Below are positions 26,379 to 34,650 of a DNA stretch of 64,000 nt, piece by piece. The stretch's first letter is position 1. Every line of letters begins with the position of its first letter. Origin of the DNA: CAKZQX01 sp034435975 (GTDB lineage Bacteria > Chloroflexota > Chloroflexia > Chloroflexales > Chloroflexaceae). The position numbers and the translations under genes are program-made. The DNA is taken from the NCBI GenBank assembly GCA_034435975.1, contig DAOTWD010000014.1:178753-242752 (forward strand). Reading direction: 5' to 3'. A model generated the notes under the pieces. It was not told the DNA's origin, searched no databases, and saw only the letters and a program-made list of their open reading frames with translations.

Positions 26379-28859
26379 ATGCGACTTGAACGATTTACAG
26401 ATAAAGCGCAAGAAGCTTTTCAGGATGCTCAAGAAATAATGCAAGAGCAGCATCATACGCAGCTTGATGTTGAACATGTTTTTCTCGCCATGTTACGCCA
26501 GCGCGACGGGCTTACGGCGCGTGTGCTAGCACGTCTCAATATAGATTGCGATCTGGTGGGCCAGAAGGTTGAACGCGAGCTGGAGAAGTCCCCCAAGGTA
26601 TACGGGCAATATGGCTATGGCAACCAGGTCTACGTGACGCCCCGCACGCAACGTCTGGTGAAGCGGGCGGAAGAGGAAGCTAATCGGCTGAATGATCAAT
26701 ACGTTGGTATTGATCACCTCTTTATTGCGATTAGTAGTGAACGAGAGGGCGCTTCGGCACGGATCCTCCAGAGCTTTGGCCTTGATCAGGAGCGGATACA
26801 CCGCGCTGTGATGGAAATTCGCGGGACGCAGCGCTCTGATGACCCTGGAGCCGAGAGCCGTTATGAAATTTTATCCAAATATAGCACCGATCTGACCGAA
26901 CTGGCTGCGCGGGATCACCTCGACCCCGTCATCGGGCGTGAGGCCGAAATTATCCGCGTCATCCGCATCCTTTCGCGGCGCACCAAGAATAACCCGGTGC
27001 TGATTGGCGAGACCGGTGTGGGCAAAACAGCGATTGTCGAAGGTCTGGCGCAACGTATCGTGGCCGGAGATGTACCGTCTATGCTACGCAATCGTAAGGT
27101 ACTGGCGCTTGACCTCGCTGGCATGGTGGCCGGGAGTAAATTTCGCGGCGAGTTTGAAGAGCGTCTCAAGGCGGTGATGGACGAGGTGCAGGCGGCGAAG
27201 GGCCAGGTCATTCTGTTCATTGATGAACTGCATACCGTGGTGGGGGCTGGTGCAGCCGCCGGCAGTATTGATGCCAGCAACATGCTCAAGCCTGCGCTGA
27301 GCCGGGGCGAAATTCAGGTGGTGGGTGCGACAACGATTGACGAGTATCGCAAGCATATCGAGAAAGATGCGGCGCTGGAACGGCGCTTCAGCCCGGTTTT
27401 TGTCGAAGAACCAGATGTTGAAACCGCCGTTGAGATGTTGCGTGGCCTGCGCAAGCGCTACGAGCAGCATCACGAACTGACGATCAGCGATGGGGCGCTC
27501 ACGGCAGCGGCGCGCCTTTCCAGCCGCTATATTAGCGACCGATTTTTGCCTGATAAGGCGATCGATCTGATCGATGAGGCCAGTGCCAAGCTGCGCATCG
27601 ACATTTATTCTATGCCCTCTTTCCTCAAAGAGAAAGAGGCGCTCCTTAAGAAACTTCAGGCCGACGAAGAAGAGGCCGGGGCCAAACGCGATTACGAGCA
27701 GGCTGCCATTCTCCGCTCGCAATTTCTGGCACTCCAGAAGGAATTTGAGGCCGAGCGCAACGAGTGGCTGCGCAGCAGTAATCTTGATGAGATTGTCGAC
27801 GAAGAAGATGTGGCCCAGATTGTCTCGAGCTGGACGGGCGTACCAGTCAGTCGTATGTTGGAGACTGAGCGCGAGAAACTGATCGAGATGGAGCAGCGCC
27901 TGCACGAACGGGTGATCGGACAGCATGAGGCAATCGAAGTTCTGGCGGATGCCATTCGACGCGCCCGCAGTGGCCTGAAAGATCCGCGGCGGCCCATCGG
28001 CAGTTTTATCTTTGTCGGGCCAACCGGTGTGGGGAAAACCGAACTGGCGAAGGCACTGGCCGAGTTTATGTTTGATAGTGATGAGGCTATGACCCGTGTC
28101 GATATGAGTGAGTTCCAGGAGCGGCACACGGTCAGTCGGCTGGTGGGAGCCCCCCCCGGCTATGTTGGCTATGACGAGGGTGGACAGTTGACCGAGAGTA
28201 TTCGGCGGCGACCCTATCAGGTGGTCTTGTTTGACGAGATTGAAAAGGCGCACCCGGATGTCTTTAATGCGCTGTTGCAGGTGCTGGAGGATGGCCGCTT
28301 GACCGATGGTCAGGGCCGCACGGTGGACTTCCGCAATACGATTATTATTATGACCAGCAATGCCGGTACCGAGTATCTGCAAAGCGGCAGTATCGGTTTC
28401 GCCACCCGCGATCAAGCACTGAAGCAGATTGATCTGAAGGAAGCACGCCGCAAGGTTGATGATGCGCTGAAGCAGACATTCCGGCCAGAGTTTTTGAACC
28501 GTGTGGACGAGATTGTACTCTTCCATCCGTTAACAATTGATGATCTGGTTCAGATCGTTGATCTGCAAATTGATGATCTGTTGGAACGATTGCGCGACCA
28601 CCAGGTGACATTGCAATTCACGACCGCCGCTAAAAAATTCCTGGCACACGAGGGCTACAACCCGATCTATGGCGCACGTCCGCTACGCCGTACTGTGCAG
28701 CGCCTGGTCGAGACACCTCTGTCACGTGAGTTACTCAAGGGATATTTTCGTGCCGGTGATGCGATTGAGATCGATGTAGAAAATGGGGTACTCGTTTTTC
28801 GTTGCTCACGTGTACTCGAACTGGAGAGCAAGCATCCCGCCGAGCCGCTGGGGGCATGA
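26379..28859 (+). CDS. clpC: ATP-dependent Clp protease ATP-binding subunit ClpC
   Basis: Hsp100 unfoldase that feeds substrates to ClpP. The 826 residues contain: the double N-terminal Clp repeat (ERFTDKAQEAFQDAQEI; VKRAEEEANRL); first AAA with GETGVGKTAIVEGLA and ILFIDELHTVVGAG; a short middle domain with a UVR-like helix (AKRDYEQAAILRSQ) instead of the long ClpB coiled coil; second AAA with GPTGVGKTELAKALAE, VDMSEFQERHTVSRL, VVLFDEIEKAHPDVF; and a C-terminal domain with GARPLRRTVQRLVE. The short middle domain and UVR motif point to ClpC rather than ClpB. ATG 26379 follows AGAGGAAAGACA; 24 longer-frame residues are rejected. No clpP or mcsA/B is adjacent. Confidence 0.95.
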   Translation: MRLERFTDKAQEAFQDAQEIMQEQHHTQLDVEHVFLAMLRQRDGLTARVLARLNIDCDLVGQKVERELEKSPKVYGQYGYGNQVYVTPRTQRLVKRAEEEANRLNDQYVGIDHLFIAISSEREGASARILQSFGLDQERIHRAVMEIRGTQRSDDPGAESRYEILSKYSTDLTELAARDHLDPVIGREAEIIRVIRILSRRTKNNPVLIGETGVGKTAIVEGLAQRIVAGDVPSMLRNRKVLALDLAGMVAGSKFRGEFEERLKAVMDEVQAAKGQVILFIDELHTVVGAGAAAGSIDASNMLKPALSRGEIQVVGATTIDEYRKHIEKDAALERRFSPVFVEEPDVETAVEMLRGLRKRYEQHHELTISDGALTAAARLSSRYISDRFLPDKAIDLIDEASAKLRIDIYSMPSFLKEKEALLKKLQADEEEAGAKRDYEQAAILRSQFLALQKEFEAERNEWLRSSNLDEIVDEEDVAQIVSSWTGVPVSRMLETEREKLIEMEQRLHERVIGQHEAIEVLADAIRRARSGLKDPRRPIGSFIFVGPTGVGKTELAKALAEFMFDSDEAMTRVDMSEFQERHTVSRLVGAPPGYVGYDEGGQLTESIRRRPYQVVLFDEIEKAHPDVFNALLQVLEDGRLTDGQGRTVDFRNTIIIMTSNAGTEYLQSGSIGFATRDQALKQIDLKEARRKVDDALKQTFRPEFLNRVDEIVLFHPLTIDDLVQIVDLQIDDLLERLRDHQVTLQFTTAAKKFLAHEGYNPIYGARPLRRTVQRLVETPLSRELLKGYFRAGDAIEIDVENGVLVFRCSRVLELESKHPAEPLGA

Positions 28860-29372
28860 TGGAGGACTATCGACGGCTTTATACATGATTCAAGTCGCCA
28901 GGCATACAGAGCCGTCCATGAACTGCACGGCTCTATATGTCTGAATCACTGGATACCCGGTTCTCGCCTGGTTTCGCTCCGTCTCGGCTGAAGCCGGGTC
29001 GCCAGGTTTATCATTACACGAAGACAGGGCGTACAGCCGGGCAGCTTCAGCGCTGGGATATGCGCTCTTCGCTCGCGTCGGCAGCTTCGGCTCCCTGACG
29101 AACAGGCGTGCTTGCTCTATTATGTATGCGCCTGAAGGTTCGCACTGCAACACGTGAGCCTTGCCGGTTCGAGCGGACAAGCCTCCGCTCGGTCAAAGGT
29201 TCAAGGGCATATGGCGCACTGGTTCGGCGGAAGGGGCCGACCGGAGAGCCAACACAGGCACGTGCAACAACAGGCACACACCACCCCGGTGCTCTGCAGA
29301 GCACGAGACTGGAGCGGCAATCTCTGCAGCCCGGGCCATCGGGCCTGAGCGCTGTCATACGAGATTTGCGAT
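28860..29372. other. intergenic region with hairpins after clpC
   Basis: AGAGCCGT (28908-28915) and ACGGCTCT (28927-28934) form a stem that may terminate clpC. A palindromic unit CCCGGTTCTCGCC..GGCTGAAGCCGGGTCG at 28955-29006 belongs to the family also seen near 3801, 56037 and 60831. The remainder is GC-rich with short overlapping ORFs on both strands that look spurious. Confidence 0.45.
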
Positions 29373-30137
29373 ATGCAGCGTATGATCAAGGACAGAACAA
29401 CGGCCGCACAGCGACAGCACCTACGACTGCTGGCATGGCGGCTGAAAGGCGGGTTGCTGCGGGGTAATCAGGTGGAATGCCCCTGTTGCGGGCGACGCTA
29501 CCGGCGCTTCCTGTACTTCGGCCACCCACCACGCCGCAACGCGCTGTGCCCGCATTGCGGTGCACTGGAACGGCACCGGCTGCTATGGCTGTATCTAGAG
29601 CAACGACCGGTGCTGCTACAACAGGTACGGTATCTGTTGCATGTGGCCCCAGAGCCGCCCCTGAGCACCAACTTACGCCGCTTTGCACACCTGATGCCCA
29701 TCACCGCTGACCTGAATCAGGCTCATGTTGATACACGCTGTGACCTGCAATGTCTGCCGTTTGCCACCAACAGCTTTGATGCGATACTGTGTTTGCATGT
29801 TTTTGAACATGTATTAGACGATCGGCGCGCAATGCAGGAGTTGTATCGGGTGCTGAAGGTGGGCGGGTGGGCGATTCTCCAGGTGCCCATCCATCGCCAG
29901 ACCACGTTTGAAGATCCGTCGGTGCAATCACCTACCGAACGCCTACGCCTGTTTGGCCAGGTGGATCATGTGCGGGTGTATGGCCTGGACTACTATGAGC
30001 GCCTGGAACGTACTGGATTTGCCGTGACCCGCGATGATTTTGTGCGTACGCTACCACCAGCACAGGTTCAGCGCCACGCACTGATGCCCGATGAGACGAT
30101 TACGCTGTGCCGCAAGCAATGTCCGGTTTTGACGTGA
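29373..30137 (+). CDS. SAM-dependent methyltransferase with N-terminal zinc-ribbon-like motif
   Basis: A 254-residue class I methyltransferase of unknown substrate. Residues 34-75 contain two CxxC pairs (CPCCGRRY and CPHCGALERHR) likely to bind zinc. The Rossmann part reads YLLHVAPEPPLSTNLRR (degenerate motif I), ADLNQAHVDTRCDLQCLPFATNSFDAILCLHVFEHVLDD (motifs II-IV of the Methyltransf_11 type) and LKVGGWAILQVPI. This combination is common in bacterial glycan or natural-product loci, but the surroundings give no hint. ATG 29373 lacks a strong ribosome binding site; ATG 29382 is possible. The gene has GC-rich, low-complexity flanks. Confidence 0.75.
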   Translation: MQRMIKDRTTAAQRQHLRLLAWRLKGGLLRGNQVECPCCGRRYRRFLYFGHPPRRNALCPHCGALERHRLLWLYLEQRPVLLQQVRYLLHVAPEPPLSTNLRRFAHLMPITADLNQAHVDTRCDLQCLPFATNSFDAILCLHVFEHVLDDRRAMQELYRVLKVGGWAILQVPIHRQTTFEDPSVQSPTERLRLFGQVDHVRVYGLDYYERLERTGFAVTRDDFVRTLPPAQVQRHALMPDETITLCRKQCPVLT

Positions 30138-30215
30138 TCCGCGTAGTGATGACGTTCGTCGTTGATTTAACGTCCGGTTTGACGTTGCCTGACAATCTGC
30201 CGATTCATTATCACC

Positions 30216-30698
30216 TCATTCAAAATCCCAGGCGGTACCGTTCCAGATGAGGGTAGCCGGCTTGAGACCATAGGGATCAGGTGCGACTTCCTGGGTAAAA
30301 TTCATAACTTCGATGCGGGTTGGTACAAACTTGATCAAAACATAATCGTCACCCTGAGCGCCGGCCGGCCAAAAGGCGATCCAGTCATCACGCCAATAGC
30401 GCTGGCGCAAGGCGAGGTCTGTCTCAATCTGCGCAGTCCCGACGAGCGTGACATAGGCTGGTTCGGTGGCTGGCAGAAAGCTCACGGTTGCGCGTGGGTT
30501 ATGCTGAATTTCACGAACTTTGCGCGATACAGGACTGGCACCAAACCAGATCGTCAGATCGGCCTCTGGCGGAAAGTGTTGCATCAGGCGTGAACTGGCG
30601 TATCCAGCAGGGTTGAGGGTGATTAGAAAGCTATAATCAGCAGCCTGTATCGTCATCTGGGCGACCTCGAACACTACCCCAGGTGTTAGTTGTTCCAC
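30216..30698 (-). CDS. pyridoxamine 5'-phosphate oxidase-like flavin-binding protein
   Basis: A 160-residue split-barrel protein of the PNPOx-like superfamily, whose members bind FMN or F420 and have diverse or unknown reductase functions. Visible are the N-terminal strand pattern (ADYSFLITLNPAGYASSRLMQ), LTIWFGASPVSRKVREIQHNPRATVSF (cofactor-binding region) and AYVTLVGTAQIETD. The C-terminus GTAWDFE is unlike true PdxH. The start is GTG 30698, with AAAGGAG five bases upstream; the longer frame to 30857 is rejected. An extended -10 (TGCTATAAT on the minus strand near 30738-30746) lies about 45 bp upstream. Confidence 0.8.
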   Translation of the reverse strand: MEQLTPGVVFEVAQMTIQAADYSFLITLNPAGYASSRLMQHFPPEADLTIWFGASPVSRKVREIQHNPRATVSFLPATEPAYVTLVGTAQIETDLALRQRYWRDDWIAFWPAGAQGDDYVLIKFVPTRIEVMNFTQEVAPDPYGLKPATLIWNGTAWDFE

Positions 30699-31115
30699 AC
30701 TAACTCCTTTCGTCAGATCAGCATCGTTTGGGATAGCATTATAGCATGCGCTACGTGGTCTGGGCCGGATGTTCAGCATGGGTCGGAAAGGGTTTCTCTG
30801 GGCAAGGATTGTGCGGTCGGGTAATGCTCCCTCCGCCACCCGCCGGTCAGATAACACGTGGGTACACCATCTGCCAGTGTGAATGGTGTGTCAGCCCGCG
30901 CCGGCGGGCGTCGCGCACCGGTCGCCTGCCCGTTCACGGGCCCGGGGGTGCGGCCCGCCCCGGCCCGCCGGAGCCGTGCCCTCCATCGGCTACATCGGCA
31001 AGACCAGGTTGACCTGATGTGCGGCATATCAGCCGTAGCAGCGCATACCAGCAGTATGGTACAATTTGCATAGCAACAGCTTCGTGGTTAGCCAGACAAA
31101 CAAGGAGCAACAGCG
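30699..31115. other. intergenic region with GC-rich palindromic DNA
   Basis: It contains the -10 element for the PNPOx-like gene (about 30738-30746, minus) and a very GC-rich stretch at 30895-30990 with nested GGCGGGC/GCCCG repeats. A TACAAT hexamer lies near 31060, about 50 bp before trpD. No gene is supported. Confidence 0.4.
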
Positions 31116-32135
31116 GTGAATATTCGGGATGCGATCATTGCGGTAGCGAGTGGTAAAGATTTGAGCCAGAGCGAAGCCGCAGCGGTGATGGAAGAAATTA
31201 TGTCTGGTACGGCGACCCCGGCGCAGATCGCCGCCTTTCTGACAGCATTGCACCTTAAGGGAGAGACCGATAGTGAGATTGCCGGAATGGCTACGGTGAT
31301 GCGGACAAAAGCAACGCCAGTGGTCTTTGAGGGAACAGTAGTTGATACCTGTGGTACAGGTGGCGATGGCTCGCATACCTTTAATATCAGCACCACTGCC
31401 GCGTTCGTCGTGGCCGGGGCCGGATTAACCGTGGCAAAACATGGCAATCGAGCCATGTCTAGCGCCTGTGGGAGCGCCGACGTGCTAGAAGGTCTGGGAG
31501 TCAATATCGAACTGGATGCTGCGGGCGTGGCCCACTGCTTGCACACAGTGGGCATCGGGTTTATGTTTGCCCCTAAGTACCACCCGGCGATGCGCTTTGC
31601 TGGCCCGGTGCGCCGCGAAATTGGCATCCGCACTGCGTTTAACCTGCTGGGGCCGCTCACCAATCCGGCCGGTGCACGCCATCAGGTGCTGGGGGTTGCC
31701 AACGAGCAACTGGCGGCTAAACTGGCGGCTGCGCTGGCCCGATTGGAGACGACGCGGGCACTGGTGGTATGTGGTGACGGCAATACCGATGAACTGACAC
31801 TCAGTGGATCGAGTGTGGTGTTCGATGTACGTGCTAATCAGCCTCCGGTGCGCATGATCATCAATCCGACCGATCTGGGCATCGATCTGGCACCACGTGA
31901 AGCACTACGTGGTGGTAATGTGGCCGACAATGTCGCAATTACCCGCGGGATTCTGGAAGGGCGCATACACGGGCCACAGCGTGATGTAGTGCTGCTGAAT
32001 GCGGCGGCGGCGCTGGTGGCCGGCAATGCTGCGCCGAATCTGCCAGCTGCGCTGAGTATGGCCCGCGCCAGCCTCGATGCGGGCCACGCCCTGGAACGCC
32101 TGCACCAATTGATTACGGTAAGTCATGCGATCTAA
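31116..32135 (+). CDS. trpD: anthranilate phosphoribosyltransferase
   Basis: Second step of tryptophan synthesis: it joins anthranilate and PRPP to give phosphoribosyl-anthranilate. The 339-residue length is typical. Motifs: GTATPAQIAAFLTALHLKGE in the N-terminal helical domain, VDTCGTGGDGSHTFNISTTAAFV (PRPP diphosphate loop GTGGD), KHGNRAMSSACGSADVLEGLG, FMFAPKYHPAM and RTAFNLLGPLTNPA. The start is GTG 31116, after AAGGAG. It stands alone here; no other trp gene is in the window, so the pathway genes are dispersed. Confidence 0.96.
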   Translation: MNIRDAIIAVASGKDLSQSEAAAVMEEIMSGTATPAQIAAFLTALHLKGETDSEIAGMATVMRTKATPVVFEGTVVDTCGTGGDGSHTFNISTTAAFVVAGAGLTVAKHGNRAMSSACGSADVLEGLGVNIELDAAGVAHCLHTVGIGFMFAPKYHPAMRFAGPVRREIGIRTAFNLLGPLTNPAGARHQVLGVANEQLAAKLAAALARLETTRALVVCGDGNTDELTLSGSSVVFDVRANQPPVRMIINPTDLGIDLAPREALRGGNVADNVAITRGILEGRIHGPQRDVVLLNAAAALVAGNAAPNLPAALSMARASLDAGHALERLHQLITVSHAI

Positions 32136-32516
32136 GATCTCAGAAGCTGGTTGAAGAAAAAAGGGGGCGTGTACGGCCTGCCCTTCCCGGCACGCAGTGC
32201 TGGCAAGAAACAGGGGAGCGCTTCCGCCGCCGGGCGGGAGAGTGGAGGAGCGTATGCCGCATTAGAACGTGCAAGCGGCCAGTTGGCGCCAGCGCAGGCT
32301 CGCTGCGCCGATGGTCGCCGGCGGCTTCCGCCGCCGGGCGGGGGGGCACATACATACATAATGGTACAGCACCCCAGCCTGGCATCAACCCGTTGCAATC
32401 AGGCTCAGGCCGCATTATACTGTAGGGTGAAACCAGAACATTGCTGCTCAACGTCTCGATGACTATGAACAGCATGTTTCGATGCAGGAATACGCTGTTT
32501 GTTGTTGAGGTGCGTA
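32136..32516. other. intergenic region with repeated GC-rich motif
   Basis: GGCTTCCGCCGCCGGGCGGG occurs twice (about 32221-32237 in shortened form, and 32323-32343 in full). Between and around the copies are CGCGCTGC/GCAGGCTCGCTGC-type GC-rich sequences. Short ORFs on both strands merely read through the repeats. A TATACT hexamer near 32417 could be part of a promoter for the next gene. Confidence 0.4.
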
Positions 32517-32930
32517 ATGACGATAAGCGATCGAATGCTGGCAGGTGCCATTGCCTCTAACCCGGCCCGCTATGACGGCCCTGGCGAATATCGCTATTCG
32601 GTGACCCACAAGACAGTCTATTTTACGAGTGCCGCCCGGCCAGATCCCAAAGACAATGATCGCTGGTTCCCGCTACCATCGCTTAATCCTGATGGCTCCA
32701 AACGTATGGAAAAAGCGTTTCAGGAGTTTATCAAACGGCGCTGGACACCCAGTCGCCAGGAAGAACTGGAGCGATTTGCCCTTCGGCGCGGCTGGGATCT
32801 GGCGATGGAGTTGAAGTATGGGGGAGGCGCACTGGACGATCGAGAGGCGGAAGAATGGCAGTATGTGGTGAATCGGGAATTAGAACGACTGACGGCCCAG
32901 GTACGTGAGCGTATTGACCGTGAAGGCTAA
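32517..32930 (+). CDS. hypothetical protein, conserved-looking
   Basis: A 137-residue soluble protein that I do not recognise. It has a basic/aromatic N-terminal half (YDGPGEYRYSVTHKTVYFTSAARPDPKDNDRWFPLPSLNPDG) and a charged helical C-terminal half (QEELERFALRRGWDLAMELKYG, then EEWQYVVNRELERLTAQVRERID). There is no signal peptide, metal motif or membrane segment. ATG 32517 is preceded by GAGGT; the six extra upstream codons are rejected. Codon use and composition fit the neighbouring genes, supporting a real gene. It lies upstream of the tRNA pair and is not obviously linked to trpD. Confidence 0.65.
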   Translation: MTISDRMLAGAIASNPARYDGPGEYRYSVTHKTVYFTSAARPDPKDNDRWFPLPSLNPDGSKRMEKAFQEFIKRRWTPSRQEELERFALRRGWDLAMELKYGGGALDDREAEEWQYVVNRELERLTAQVRERIDREG

Positions 32931-33079
32931 CAGCGGCGGTCTGCCAGGCCCGAGTTAGCACCTGTCCAGGGGGGCACTGGGTGAGGTGCTGCTGTTCTGA
33001 ACACATGCCCGCGCCCCCCGCATGGGCATGTATTCAGACAGTTCGGCTGATGTGCCCCCTTACCCTGTACATATAGCAT

Positions 33080-33108
33080 TTGCCACACAGGTTAAAGTGT
33101 GCTATAAT
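33080..33108 (+). promoter_or_regulatory. promoter of the tRNA-Glu/tRNA-Asp unit
   Basis: TTGCCA (33080-33085), a 17-bp spacer and TATAAT (33103-33108) with TG one base before the -10. It lies 22 bp upstream of the first tRNA. This is a near-consensus sigma70 promoter. Confidence 0.75.
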
Positions 33109-33129
33109 CACCCAGGCGTTGATCAGAAC

Positions 33130-33203
33130 GGCCCCATCGTCTAGCGGTCCAGGACGCCACCCTCTCAAGGTGGAGACCGCGGGTTCGAATCCCGCTGGGG
33201 TCA
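33130..33203 (+). tRNA. tRNA-Glu (anticodon CTC)
   Basis: A 74-nt cloverleaf. The acceptor GGCCCCA pairs with TGGGGTC (one G-T pair), then come discriminator A and an encoded CCA at 33204-33206. The D arm begins GTCTAG. The anticodon stem CCACC/GGTGG encloses loop CTCTCAA, giving anticodon CTC, which reads GAG. The T arm contains GGTTCGAATCC. It heads a two-tRNA unit. Confidence 0.95.
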
Positions 33204-33210
33204 CCAGTTC

Positions 33211-33284
33211 GGGGACGTGGTGTAGAGGCCTAACATGCAACCCTGTCAAGGTTGAGACCGCGGGTTCGAATCCCGTCGTCCCCG
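33211..33284 (+). tRNA. tRNA-Asp (anticodon GTC)
   Basis: A 74-nt cloverleaf. The acceptor GGGGACG pairs with CGTCCCC, the discriminator is G, and CCA is encoded at 33285-33287. The anticodon stem CAACC/GGTTG encloses loop CTGTCAA, giving anticodon GTC. The T arm has GGTTCGAATCC. It lies only four bases after the CCA of tRNA-Glu, so the two are one transcript. Confidence 0.95.
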
Positions 33285-33306
33285 CCATATCCGTAGAGCC
33301 ACACCG

Positions 33307-33351
33307 GCGGGTTGTTCGTCCAAATAACCGACAAACAACCCGCCAGTGTAT
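33307..33351 (+). terminator. hairpin after the tRNA pair
   Basis: GGCGGGTTGTT and AACAACCCGCC form a perfect 11-bp stem around a loop of about 20 nt, just after tRNA-Asp. No T run follows, so it may be a terminator or a processing stem. It also lies just upstream of the next protein gene. Confidence 0.5.
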
Positions 33352-33398
33352 AATGGTTTCTTCGTTTGCCGTTGTCCATTGCTCGACAAAGGCGAGGT

Positions 33399-34226
33399 AT
33401 GCATAGTGAAGTCTTTCCCAGAACTCCTGATCTTTCCGTAACGGCTGTACCTGCACGCCATAAAAAACGACGGATCGTGCTGGGCGTGTTGCTCACGCTG
33501 ATCATCATGATTGCGGTGGGGTGGCTGGCGGCCAATCAGGAGCTGTTCTTTCCTCCCCAGGTCTCCGGGCTGATTACGGCACGTGGGCTACATGAAGGTG
33601 AGGTTATCGGTGAGACGCAAGTGTTTCACCCTGGCGAAGAAGTGTTCTTGATCTTCGATGTGCATAGCGGGCGCGATGGCCAGGTTATTTCAATTCGCGT
33701 GCGCAGCACCGATGAGGGCACCAACACCCGGGCTTTGATGCTCTACAACTTGCAGCAGGAAGATACAGGCAAACGCTCGGTCACCTTTACTCCCCCCAAC
33801 GAGGGTCGCTATCAGGCCACGCTCTTCCTGAATGATCGCCAGGTGGAACAAGCCCAGGCTGCCTTTCAAGTAATGGCGGGCGGCCCTCGCCTGGAGGAGA
33901 TTATTACGGCCAGAGCTGTGGATGAGGCAACCTACCGGCCCTTAAATTCGGTAACAAGCTTTGACCCCAAAGACACCATCTATATTACCTATCGTGCCGT
34001 TGATGCCCAACCCGACGATACATTGCGCATCGAATATACGATCAATGATATAGTACAGCCCTCTGATCCCTACGATACCACCGTCTTTACGGAAGCCGGA
34101 AATTTACGTGGGTATTTTTCATTACAGGGCGGCGGAGATCAGCCTTTAGCGACCGGGCATTACCGCGCCCGGCTGTTTTACAACGACAATATGATCGCAG
34201 TCGTAGCCTTTGACGTTGCGAAGTAG
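33399..34226 (+). CDS. membrane-anchored hypothetical protein with two extracytoplasmic beta domains
   Basis: A 275-residue protein of unknown function. The N-terminus is cytoplasmic and basic (HKKRRIVLG), followed by one membrane segment (VLLTLIIMIAVGWLAA) near residues 28-45, so the rest is outside. The exported part contains two similar beta-rich repeats. Each starts with a segment such as ARGLHEGEVIG..FHPGEEVFLIFDV or ARAVDEATYRPLN..FDPKDTIYITYRA and ends in YQATLFLND or YRARLFYND. These look like tandem Ig-like/macroglobulin-type domains. ATG 33399 follows GGCGAGG; the TTG at 33366 is rejected. No partner is evident. Confidence 0.65.
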   Translation: MHSEVFPRTPDLSVTAVPARHKKRRIVLGVLLTLIIMIAVGWLAANQELFFPPQVSGLITARGLHEGEVIGETQVFHPGEEVFLIFDVHSGRDGQVISIRVRSTDEGTNTRALMLYNLQQEDTGKRSVTFTPPNEGRYQATLFLNDRQVEQAQAAFQVMAGGPRLEEIITARAVDEATYRPLNSVTSFDPKDTIYITYRAVDAQPDDTLRIEYTINDIVQPSDPYDTTVFTEAGNLRGYFSLQGGGDQPLATGHYRARLFYNDNMIAVVAFDVAK

Positions 34227-34280
34227 CATGATACACCAGACGTACTACCGGGTACACGGTGTGCGTTCCCAGCTATTTTG

Positions 34281-34324
34281 TTTTCCTCCAGATTTTCGTC
34301 GTAGGCAAAAATCTAGAGGAAAAA
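34281..34324. terminator. hairpin between convergent genes
   Basis: TTTTCCTCCAGATTTT and AAAATCTAGAGGAAAA (with one extra A) pair over about 15 bp with one mismatch. The hairpin lies between the end of the membrane-anchored protein and the end of the convergent small gene at 34431. It could act as a bidirectional terminator, although a long T tail is lacking. Confidence 0.4.
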
Positions 34325-34430
34325 GGTGTTGATGCCATGCACCGCAGGTGAAAAAGACAGGTTGTTTGAGCCATCGCGTCCCTTATGTCAGATGACACAT
34401 CCCCTTCTGTTCTGCCCATCCAGACAGCTT

Positions 34431-34649
34431 CTAAATAAACCCTTTGCCCCCGGTTTTGGAGATGCGGACGTCGAGCGTGCCCGCAAATGTCTTGAGACTC
34501 TCGTTATCCAGCGCCTCTAGCGCTGCCAGTTCCTCTTCGGTCAGATCGTAGCCGGTGCAGGCCACCCGTGCATTGTCGATCAATTGCCGGCGAAAATCGG
34601 CTTCAACCATCGCGCGGGCAATGACTTGCTCGACTGCTATGCGTGACAT
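34431..34649 (-). CDS. small protein resembling a RiPP precursor (Franean1_4349-like)
   Basis: A 72-residue protein. Residues 1-50 (AVEQVIARAMVEADFRRQLIDNA, GYDLTEEELAALEALD) resemble the leader-like helical domain of small proteins I know as Franean1_4349-family putative RiPP precursors: a repeated D/E-F-R..L pattern followed by LTEEELAAL. The C-terminus (DVRISKTGGKGFI) would be the core if this is right. ATG 34649 lies one base after the TGA of the large cyclase gene and uses AAAGGAG inside its coding end, so the two are translationally coupled. No modifying enzyme, protease or exporter is nearby, so it may instead be a small partner protein of the upstream ATPase. Confidence 0.6.
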   Translation of the reverse strand: MSRIAVEQVIARAMVEADFRRQLIDNARVACTGYDLTEEELAALEALDNESLKTFAGTLDVRISKTGGKGFI

Positions 34650-34650
34650 T

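Noticed and set aside
27084..28526. 480-codon open frame on the minus strand
   Set aside because: It lies wholly antisense to clpC, whose motifs are unmistakable; long antisense frames are common opposite GC-rich coding DNA.
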